Positions 29,401-41,400 of a stretch of 64,000 nucleotides of DNA are shown one piece after another (position 1 is the first letter of the stretch; each line of letters opens with the position of its first letter). The notes beneath the pieces are model-generated. The model saw nothing but the letters and a program-made list of their open reading frames with translations. It made no database searches and had not been told where the DNA came from. The position numbers were made by a program, and so were the translations under genes. Source of the stretch: Dirofilaria immitis (taxonomy: Eukaryota > Nematoda > Chromadorea > Rhabditida > Onchocercidae); the NCBI GenBank assembly GCA_024305405.1, contig JAKNDB010000087.1:6326501-6390500 (forward strand). The letters are read 5' to 3'.

Positions 29401-32400
29401 TTATCTCCACTGAAATTTATGCCTTATCTTCTTTGGAATATAAACCGACTAATAAAATTGGGTTTTCGAGCTAAAAGATTAATTAGTTCAAAAGATTTAA
29501 TTAAGTCAGATTAAGATATGCCATCTTTGTTTGATATATCTACACATTCAAGAAAAAGAGCTTTACCTCATTAGTGCATAATGGACAGAACCATACACGA
29601 CTTTCCAAACAGCAATAGATGCCACATGGAAAACACAATACACTGTTTAGCAAACCACGCCACGTTACTCGTTTCTTCACGCTATTAACTTTACACACTG
29701 GACAAACTGCCATCGTTAAACGTTGCGATCGTAATCGCTATCGTTAAAAAGTTTGGACAGCTGTCCTATTTTCACATCAAAAGTTTTGCTATGGTGTTTT
29801 AAAAAGTGGATAGGGATGAGAAAAGACTTCAAGCATTCAGGAAACAATATTTTCGGTAGTAATACTGGGAATTAGAAAGAAATGAAATTCCGGTCGTCTG
29901 ATATAGAATTCAAATCTGGAGTACTTTACAGGGCTTTAACTAATTAAAGTTCTTCGAATAGTTATACTTTTTATTACCATTCGACCGTTTAATAATTATT
30001 GAATAGTTATCAGTGATTAGCAGGTTAATAGTAATGTCATTAAATTAATAGTAGTTGCAGTAAAACCTTTTTCGTTAATGTCGCGCGGTGTAAATGTGCT
30101 GTTTTGTAGTATTCTATCTGAAGATTAAGCAATCATAATATTTAACATTGTATTTAATCCCACGATTTCAAGTCTGCTCAAGGCTCGAAATTTTTATAAT
30201 GTATAAAACGATCTTTATGCAAAATGTAACACCTAGCTTCTGCCAATAACAAGAGATCGCATAGTCATCTTGTGTTTGATTCACGGTAAAAAACAATCAA
30301 GCCAGAGAAAGTGAGGAATATAAGGAATAAATCTGATTAAATGAAGCATTAAATTAAACGTAATAAGCTTCATTCTTAGTTATGAGAATTAAGAAACAAA
30401 TTTTAATTAGATGGAGAAATAATTAACATATTCCATGAGCTAAAATATGAAAATACCGTCATGTCATCATTTTATGTACATATAAATGGATAAAAAAATA
30501 TTATTCAAGTTTACTTTTATAGTTCCGAAAAAGATTGAAAAAGAATTCCTTAATATCAGATCTAGTAATCCGCTAATAGTTTTACGCAAAAATTGGAGGA
30601 CATAGGCTGCTAGTAAATATGCAAAATATTTTTGAATACAATTGAATTGAGACATCAAAAGATCAGTTTTCGGGATTGTTTGTCAAAAAGTTACGCTTTT
30701 GCATTTCCGCTTGAAAATTGAATAAAATCAATATGATTGTAAAACTTTTTCATCTATTCAATTGGGTAGAAGGCATAAGCACATTCGAAAAGGGACTCTA
30801 TTGAAGAGTTATAAATGTTTGATAAACAGCTATGATTAATACTACTTTCACATTATGATTGATTGTCAAATCAGAGAGATAGTCACAAAATGAGAAGAGG
30901 AAAGTTTATACGAATGATATTCATGGAATAGACTAGACAAGTATTTGAAACAAAGATAAAGATGTTCTGTTTTTGATAAGTTGCATCATGGATTGACTGT
31001 TCATTCGATCGTCTGTTTGATAGAGAATGATTAGAAAAAGGAGAATGATGCATTACAATGGTGATTGCTGAGTTTTTTTTTTTCATTTTAACAGTGTTTA
31101 CTAGAAAAGAATGAATAGAAAAGAGAAACGAAAGAATTAATAAGCAACTGATAATAAAGGCATACAGAAAATGATAACCTATAGTTGCAAATCTGAAGGA
31201 TTTGTTATTCTCTGAATTATTCGAAATCTTATATATATGTATAGTAAATTGAAATTATCTGATAATTATCCATTTCGGAAAGCTTTAGATCCAATGAGAA
31301 GAAAGAAGATGGAATTTTTGGTATTTTGAAGATTTTTAAAATGAATTTTCCTAATTCTCGAATCAATCAAGCCTCCGAAAAATTTAAAACGGATTTGCGA
31401 AAAGTCTAAATTCTTAATCTCAGAATAACTTCTTTATTAAATATTTGAGACCTTTGTTTAAGTTCAGCTGTTCAACTATATATTGAAATGAAATTGTTCT
31501 ACGAACAAAACCAAAGTTGGCATTTAAGCAATGAAACAAAATATGCAATATGAGTGTGAGTATGCAGAAAGTTGCTATTCGTTTCCATTGTTTAAAAAAA
31601 AAAATTACACCTATGTTTTAGCTGATATAATCGATGTATTGAAAGAAATATATGCACAAATGGGTAAATAGATTTGTAGGAGTCGTCTTTGCGACTATCC
31701 ATTTTACCTTTTTCAAAAAGGGCAAGCACTATAACTGAACCGCTAATTTTTATATGCTAAACAAAGATGCATGCAGAGATTGGGAGAAGTTGAAGAATAA
31801 AACTACCACTGTTTGTTACTTGGATGATCTCTCACTTTTAATGCTATATATTCAGGGAATCATTATTCTCTTTATCTAATAGATGTGTCAGAAAAACACC
31901 CCGTAATCGAATTTCTGGAATGTTTCAAAAGTAAAAATATCCAAAAGTTTGGGTTCTAGAAAAATAAATTTCTATGAAAAAACGATGACATTTTCTGATA
32001 GAAGATTAATGTACAGTGATGAATTGTTCGAGAAGGAAGGAGGATGATTGGGAAGAAAGGAGGGAGAGAAATTGAATGCGACCGCACTGGCTATTATTAC
32101 GACTTGACTGTTCACGAGTGGAATGTCGCATTCCGCTGGCGAAGTATTTTTAGCAAAAAAGAAAAAATTGTTGAGGCACTTTAAAAACAGAAAATCTGTA
32201 AAAATGATTTTCAATCTTTTGATAGGAGTGTGATGAGATTGTTGCCTGAAGATCTTGAGATGCTAAATGAATATGCTATTTATTAAGAGCGAGTCATTAT
32301 GGTAATAATAATTTTTATAATTCATTCACTTCACACTATAAATGTACTGTTGAAACGGAAATTTTTATATCACTACCATATAGAAATGAAGACGTTAAAT

Positions 32401-35400
32401 CGGAATATATCAGTCGGAGAGGGAAAAATTATTTATTTGAAGCAAATTTTTCAAAAAAAAAAAATTCCCCGTCGAGTAAAAGAATTACTTATCATTCATA
32501 AATAAAGTTGGGAAAGACTGGAAGAATCTTTTTTAAATCAAGAAATGAACACTTTCTTTGACCGACTAATGCATTCATTCTCTGAAAACTTAGAAAGCGA
32601 AAAAGTATAGAAAGAAACAAAGATGGCTTGGATCAGAAAAACTGCTCTCGGACTCAGATTGAGCTGGTCTTGCCATTCATGGTTCTTTTTCTTTACATAT
32701 CTTTCTCCGACGGCTTGAATTATGGTTAACGAAAGTTCTTGTACAAATTTACGAAATATATAAATTTAGAGTTCTCATCAATTTTTTTTTCTATTTTATC
32801 TTTCTTTTCCAACATTCTCCATTTTCAGACGAAAAATTGCATAAAAAGGCCTTAAATCTAAAAATCAGCTCACTGGAAGCAGAGAAAACTGTCCTGATGA
32901 CTCGAAATAATGAGCTCGAGTCTCGACTAATTCAACTAGGCAAAAATATTTCGGCTGCTTCCATTACTGCTCGTTCTACTGTTACTGTTACTCCTGATGC
33001 GATAGAAGCTATTTCAAATTCGATGAGTTCGGAAAACACTTTCAAACCAGTACATACCCGAGTGATGTTGCAGATGGTATTTTATTTTTATTTTATTTTT
33101 AAAAATTTTCCAGATTAAACATAAAAGGATTTTGGAAGTGAAGTATAATTCGTTATAATAAATACAACTCTCGATCTGTTATTAAATTTATTCTTTTTGA
33201 TCCATAAATTTATCCAGTTATTATTTTGCTCAGGTTATAGAAGTCTCTAGTAATCCTTTTTGAAGGAAGGAGCTAATGAAAGGCAGACATCTTCTACAGA
33301 AGCTTTGCAGCAGTCGGTGCAAAAGAATCTTGCAAATGCTCGTGGTAATTTTTTGCTCCAATAGATATATTCATTTTTCAAATTGAATCCTTGAGTTTTG
33401 AATACACCGTCTTGAATACTATTTAAATAACAGAAGTAGTTAGTACCTTACTAGAAGTGTCGTGAATCTTCATCAATTATCGTTTTTAGCAAGAAAAACT
33501 TTTCCATGAATACTCTTGTATTGAATTGTAGAGAAAATATTTCAGGATATTACGAGAAAAAGCTGATAAATAGTATGCGAACTGAGTTAAATGCAGTTCA
33601 TGAAGAATACTCCTTAGTACAAGAGAAGATTATTCAGATGGGCTGCGTTAATTTTGAATTAGAAGATCAACTGAAAAATGCGAAAGAAAAATTGAGGAAT
33701 GCTGAAGTACGAGTACAACAAGCTGAAGAACAAGCTGAAGAGGCTCGTCAAAATTGTGTACGACAAAAGAAATATTGGGAATCCTTGCAGTTTGAATTTT
33801 TAGCTAAGGCAAGAAATGCAAAAAAAATTTTATTTACGATTTCTGAAAATAGGAATTAAAAACCGAAACATTATTTCTTAAAATTGATTATCGCTATTAT
33901 TATTTTTTAAGATTCATCTTTGCTTATCACGTTGTGAGATAATACTTTATGAATAAAGAACCATGAAAGAATGATTTCTGCTATATACTTGAATTAATTT
34001 CCGCTTAAGTTATTGATCAGAATCAATTTTAATTTTATTAAGATTTTTCATTCACAATGAAGGAAATCAATTATGCTAAATATACCAATGTAATTAAAAT
34101 CAGTAATCCATTTGCATATGAAAACTGTTGCCTAACATGTCAGTAAAGGATTACAGTCTAACTCTTTTTTCAGCTCAGTATCGCAGAAAAAGAAATAAGT
34201 GATCTGAAAGAAGAATTGGATTTGAAAAATGAGCAGTTAAAAGCTAGGACGATCCAAAATAATAAACGCAATGAAGAATTGAAGCAGTGGCGATTTGCTA
34301 TTGATGAAATAGAAGCTGTACATACGCAAATAAAAATGTTAGAAAAACAAGTAAGTTCTTAGATTTAAGTTCCAAACTTTGGAAAAAAGATGAATTTTAT
34401 TAAAGACTTTCAAGATCAAACAATGAGTTTATTAAAGAATTGTGATTTTTAGTCATAGGTTGATGAAAGTGAAAAATCAGAAATTATTATTATTTTTAAT
34501 TATTCTTTATAATTTGAAATTTATCGCTTGTTTAATATGTCTTTTATCAAACTCTAGCAAATTACAGTGATAATTAGAAATTGTCTACGATGACTTTATT
34601 TGTGAAGAAATATAAACTTTTGTTTAACAAATTGATTGGCATAAATCTTCTAGGAAAATTGAAGATAATATTTGAATGTTTCTTATTAAAATGATGGCGA
34701 AAATTGTAATATCTGCTGTTTTGTTTAACAGTATCTGATATGCTGATCGATAACCATGATATTTAAATTGAACGATTAATATCGTACATGATGTGTGATA
34801 TGTAATTTAGGAAAAGTCGTTATGCGATTATATGGCAAAATGTCAATAGCATAACATTGTCAACTTCATTTCTATTAATTTCAGTTAAATAATGAGAAAG
34901 CAGCAATGCAACTAAAGTGGGCCGAAGTGCGAACAATTTTACTGAAACGTAAAGAGATATGTCACCGAAAGCTTCTGCTGCAGAATCAATCATTGATGGA
35001 GAACAAAATACCGTCGATCAATTCAAGCAAACGATAGATACAGTCGATGATTTAAAAAGTGCTTCTAATAAACCAGCCAAACAACTTGAATTTGATAAGG
35101 TAAACAATATTAGTTGTCATCTAATTAAGAACGAAATTTCAGACATCCCGAAGCATAACGTATTGTAAATTTAGGGTGTTTAAAATTTTGGTTTTTGTTG
35201 TATGCAAAAAGACCGGTGTTCACAATGAAGGAGCAAAAAGACCAGTGTTTACAATGAAGAAGTCATCATTGAATATCAAATAAAATTTTTATAGATTCAA
35301 AATATAGTGGGTTTAATCGCAACAATTTAAAAATATACTGATGAAGGAATAATTTCCTGCAATTTCAAAAAGAATTCGTTTCAATTAATTTGAGTATTTT

Positions 35401-38400
35401 AGTGACTTCATCATTTCTTAATTTTTAATTCAGCACTGCGACTCAAATTATGTTGAGCTTTAGACAGAGAGACGAAAACTTGAACCAATCATTCGACAGT
35501 TTCAAGCCGATAAAAAGCTTTATTAGCGTCGTCCATGATGAAAAACAATGATGGGGAGCAACAACATATAATTCAGTATGAGGCTCAACTTATCGGTCTG
35601 CAAAGGCAACGAGATTTCATGGATCATGAAATGACTCTTCTCTGCAATTTAAACAATTCGAAAGATGTTTTGATCCGAACACTGCAAGCCAGATTTGAAG
35701 ATATGCGTACTGAAAAGTCCGAATTACTGCATTCAAGATATGAAAATGATAAGAATGAGGTTCTTCTCCTAATATTTTTTATTTTTGTTTTTGATTATTT
35801 TTCTTATGATTTCTAAGATCTGGTAAGCAGACGTAGGAACTAAACTGATTAATTCTTAAAGCTGTCATATAAGGAACTTTTATTTCATTCTCCATGTAAT
35901 AACATGTGTTTAATACATTTGCTTTAGCATACTTCAGTCAAAAATGAATATATATCGGCCAGTTTTTAGGATAGAAACAGCCGCATCGAGCACTTGCAAA
36001 CACACATAGAAATTATAGAACAAGAAAAATCTGGAGTTCTAAAATTGCTAGCGAAGAAAAATGCTGGACTACAAGAAGACCAAATGCATGCGGAGCGAGT
36101 GAAAATGGGATGTAATCAACTGCAATTGCAATTGCAATTCTCTCAACTGCAACAAGCACAGCAACAAATAGAAGTTATTAATAGTGAAAAAATTCATCGA
36201 TGCCTGAAGAATCGACAGATGGTGCAATTAACGAAAGTATCATTATGGAGATGAAGGCACGAATAGAAAGATGCACTGCGACTCTACAGCAGAAAAACAC
36301 CGAGCTGCAAAAAGTTTTGAACGAGAACGAAGCATTAAAAATAAAGTTTGCTTTTCACAATATTTTTTAACGTGATTCATCTTTTTATTTGTGGGATTCC
36401 ATTTACAATCATTAAATAATTAGATTTATAGTTCTTAGGAAAAATATCCCATAATAATGCGCTTCTAATTTTTAATGTCAAATAGTTTCGATCCCTAAGA
36501 ATACCTTTCTCAAAACTTCAAAATTAATGTTTTGCTACTGTACCAGTTAGTTTAAATGAATATACAGATGCATCGAATCGACAGCAGCGTTGGATTTATT
36601 AAGTAATGAATTGGAACGTCGAAGTCAAGAGAAGGATGATATCATCGAAATGCTGCAGTCACAACATACTTATTTAACTCAAACTATATTACTGAAAGAA
36701 AAAACGAAAAGCAATTAATGATTCCTCCAACAATATCAGAAAGTATGGACATGGATACTGAACCTAGATGTACAATGCAGAACGCATCCACGGTTGTGGA
36801 GAAAGGTTCGAAAATTTTATTCGCTAGAGATTTATTGACGCAATATAAAGTATGATTTGCATAGTTATTCAGGAATGTCAGAACATTTCTTCGATGAATT
36901 TCAGCTTTAGTTGGAAAACGATATTTACATTGGTGAGAAAGTTCTATGTCGATAACTTTAATTAAGACATTGAGGAGGTACATGGATAGAAGTGTAAAAT
37001 TGCATGTATTGGGTCTGATCGGTAAAGTAGAGATGATGATTTATTTTTATGCTAGAGAATTTCCGAATTTAGTAACATAGAAATGTGGATTTTTGTACTT
37101 TTAGTTGCAAATGACCGATTTCAGTTGTGCAATATCGCGAAACACAAACAATGACTGATTTTCATTTTTCCGAGACTGCAGGAGCGAAAGAACAATCTTC
37201 TGGGGTTAGTTTTTTTAGGACTTTAACGATTTGTTTCTGCTCAAAAAAATTTTGAAATTAAGCATAAAAAAGCCGTTATAGTTTATAATAAAATTAAAGT
37301 TATTTGGTAATAGCTTTTTTGGGTATGAAAACTAAGCATCAAAGTATCGATAATCTAATTAATTTAATCAATGTTATGTTGAATGATTTAAAAGTAGTAT
37401 TATGAGTTCTTTTCAAAAAGCCCTTTTACTGCTCTATCTTCAGTCTTCTGCACTAGACTACCAAGTAGTCATGGAATTTAATAAAGAGTTTTCATTATTT
37501 TTTTCTAAATTCGTACCACACACATCGGTTTTCATTTTTTAGTTTTATTTTTTATTGGCAATAAGAAACGTGACTTATAGCTATTTCAATATTATCAACA
37601 AATAAGATTAAAGATGATTAAAAGCGGAAATAGAAAAAGTAAAACAGGAAAATAAATTCTTTTCTGCAGTTTTTTGACGTTATACTTAAATTTTTCTTTT
37701 TAGTCGTTATGCAAAGATATTCGTAATAATGATTCTGTTGAATCAAAAAATCAGAAAATTTGCCAGTGCTTAAACGAATCAAATCAAATGGCTGGTAATC
37801 TAGCGGATGAAGTGAGACAACTAATGATTCTTAATGCAGAATTGGAAACTGCTGTTGAGGTCCTTAAAGGTGAAATTTGGACCTTAAATGAACAACTGAA
37901 AGAGGTAACTCTTTTATCATCAATTATGACAACAGTAGGTTAATTAGTCCTATCAGATCTTTGATTTACATTATTCAGAATAATGTAGAATCAAATTCAA
38001 CTCAAATAAAATACTGATTTTCATCATTAATTTGCACAAATTTTTCGTGTTTAAGAAAAATTTTGCTAATAATTGATAATTTAAAGTCACTGGTTGACCG
38101 AGAAGACTTGTCGGAAAAACTATGCGAAATCTCACAACGTCACGAAGAAGAAATTGAACGTGCTCGCGAACGGGAACGTGACTTGGAAGAACAAAAGGAT
38201 ATGGCCGAAAGAAGCCAACGACAGGTACCCACAGTAAATTAAGGTGTTACTTCTTCGAAATCATAAAAGTTTTTATAATTTTAGGCAGCTTTAGCTGAAA
38301 ATGAAAGCAATCGTCGTTTAGTTGAATGGCAGGAAAAGAGTGCACAAATGGAAAACAGTCGTATAGAGCTTGAAAATTCATATACGAAACTATCGGAATA

Positions 38401-41400
38401 CTATCAGCAATTGCAACAAGCTTATAATGTTTTATATGCCCAACATAATGCTTTGAAAACTGACAGCAATACACAGACAATCATGGATAGCAATACTTTG
38501 AAAATTAGCGAGGTAAAGTTGAAGATAATGTTTCAACATGACGTTTTTAGCTCATTCTAGTGAGTTTTAACTGGTATAGTAATTGGCGTGGATAAGGATA
38601 AAATACAACGAATTAAAATTATTTTCACCAGAATCGAATTAAAGTATGTTAATTTTGTTTACGTGATTTGAATTGTAGCAAGTATATATCTTATCAAAAC
38701 AAAACATTTAAGGAAATTCCTAAGGAGGTCGAGTACTTGAAGAGTGAGCTTGCACAAAAGGAAACAGAATTAGAAGATCGGACGATAGAACTACAACTTA
38801 TTCGGGACTTATTGCGGGAACATCTTCACGTAATTCTGAAGAGTGTCAGAGATTTGCGAGAAATGAATTTAAAATTGTTGAAGGTGTCCTTTTCAAGTAA
38901 ACTAATTATTCATTTCATTTAGAAGCTGAATGCTGAGTTTTTCAGCTGAATAATAAAAAATATATTTTGGAATTGGGCCTTCAGTGCGCTATTCATTGCT
39001 TTCAAACACATAAAGTCTCAGTTCAATTGCGTTTAAGTTTATGATTTTTACTGTAAAATCCTTTTAGTTTCTCTCAATCCTTCAAAATTCTCGAAGTTAG
39101 GAAACTGGAGTAAAAGTTGTATGTTCAAGGACTTCATTAACAATGATATGCAGACGGTTCAAACTCAGCTGCAGGAAGATTTGAAGGAAGTTCGTTCATA
39201 TATTGAGAAAGTTATCGTTAGCTGGCTTGAAAAGAAAGAATTGAAAAATGCTGAATTTGTCATAGCAGTGCAACAGCTTATAAATGGTGCATTAACAGTA
39301 AGTTCTTAATTATCAAATTGAGATATTTCTTCATTATTTTTGTGTCTGTTTCCGACACAGTCTCTTAGATTTTCAAGGCGTTTTCTTTTTGAAGTTCCTT
39401 CATAAATTATTTCTTAGAGTAGCTATTGTAATATCATCTTGGTTTTTGCTTTTCGAATTATCCTAAGCAAGAGTTTGATTAAGTAAGGGTTTCATCAAAT
39501 TTAATATATTAAGCATTTATTTATTACTTTTTTTTCTTCTATCAAGATCATTCAAGTTTTTCGGATTGTAATTATCTTTGTTTTCCAATGTTTGTGGTAA
39601 TATTTTCAAATACATCTATTTTTCAGGAAGATATTTCACAAACGCACGACCTATCGTTATCAGTCATTGTTAACAATGTGAGTGAAAAATTTTCAGAGAA
39701 AGAATCTGAAAATGCCACCCTGAAAAACGATTTATGGGATGAAAAGAGTGATAAAGCAGCTTTTAAAATGGAAATGCAAGAAGTTATTCTTTTGTCACTT
39801 TAAATAAGTCTATTTTCATAATTTTTCAATGGCTTCAGTTTCTGCAAGCTTTCATTAGTTCTGAAGTATAAAAGTTATTTGATTTATCAAGAATTAATCT
39901 AAGAGTGGGAATTGTGCTAAGGTTGGTATTGTTCTTATAAACAGAAAATTTTATTTCTAATTCATTTACTAGGAGAATGAAATCTGAAATATTTCCAATT
40001 TTCAGAGTGCTTCTGGAAGAGAGAAGGAACTGGGATTAAAAGTTAAAAAGCTGGAAAATCTGCTTCAAATAACGCAACATTCCTTAGCTGAGCATGTTAT
40101 CAGATGTCAACAACTTCAAACTAAACTTGATGTAGTAAATTTTCCATATTTGTTTTTTTAGGAAATTTGGTAGGACCAATTTTTTATTTTAGTTCTTCCA
40201 CTGAAATTTTGAGCTTATGATAATTATTTATAGTAATTTACTAAATAATAAATTTAATTTCTAAAAATTATATCGTCATTTTTCAGCTTGACTTAGCAAC
40301 AGATCGAAGTGGCTCACCAGGTTGTTTTTTTTTTTTTTTTTTCAATTGATTATATGACAGTCCTCTTTTTTATATATAAATAAAAATGACTAATTGCATA
40401 GCTCCGTAATTCACCTATGATTTTCTTTAAATTTATAAAAATTAAAATGATAACTTATGATTTATATATTAGTAATAAAAAGCATTAATTGACTGAACAA
40501 AAAGTGCTATAGGTTTTTTTAAATTTATTTTTGTATGGCATCCCTAAAATTTGCAAAAAGAATCCTCGATTTTCGGTGAATTTAGATTTTTCAATAACTT
40601 TGTTAATCATATGCATGCGTTAGAAAATTCTTGCTATGAGATTTTACTTAATTTCTCGTTAAGAAAAACAACGAATTAGAGCAAATATGCCTCAAAAATT
40701 TAACGCTTTTGCATCCCAGTTAGATTCGAAATAAATCTCTTTTTCAGTCTTTTTTTTCGTTATGCTTTTTTTCCGCCAAAAGCGCATAAAATTTTAAGAT
40801 GTCAGTATTCGTACCCTATTCCATCTTAAAAAAAGGTCCTAACTGTTATTGCAGTAGTAAAACGCAGGAGTGGGAGTGATCTATGGAATTGCTCTACACC
40901 GTGTACGATTTGTCGTGAGTTGAGGCAAACCAGACAACCAGCTCCGACATCACAGCTACAGTTAGCCATTTTAGCGGCCCGTCTGACAACAAAAATAGCC
41001 GACAATGATGCTTTATTTCGATGCAATGCTGAACTCGCCCAAACAAACTTAAGATTGCAGAATGAGATTGACAAGTTGAAGGAGCAGATGGCCATGCACA
41101 TCACATCTTCTGACAACATTAGTTCAGCTACCAATCAACAATCAGCATTTGAACAGCGCCTTGTTCCAAAACAGCCTTCGAATCAATCATTGGAACAGAA
41201 AGTGGTGTATATAAAAGACAGGGAACAGATGGTAGCAAAGGATTTTGATGCAAAGTCAGTTAACAACTCAGAATCCCAAGTTGTCTCTCAGCATCATTCA
41301 TTAAATCATCAAATTATTAGATACACGACGACGAATGAAGTTCAAAAGTCAAGTTCAAGCAAGCTAGAGCTTCAAGAACAAAATAGGGAAAGCTTGGAAA

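Noticed and set aside
35464..36805. Coiled-coil gene as a pseudogene
   Set aside because: All breaks are the same one-A type, about 30 exons keep perfect phase and clean splice sites, and the conserved neighbour KDM4 shows the same defect.
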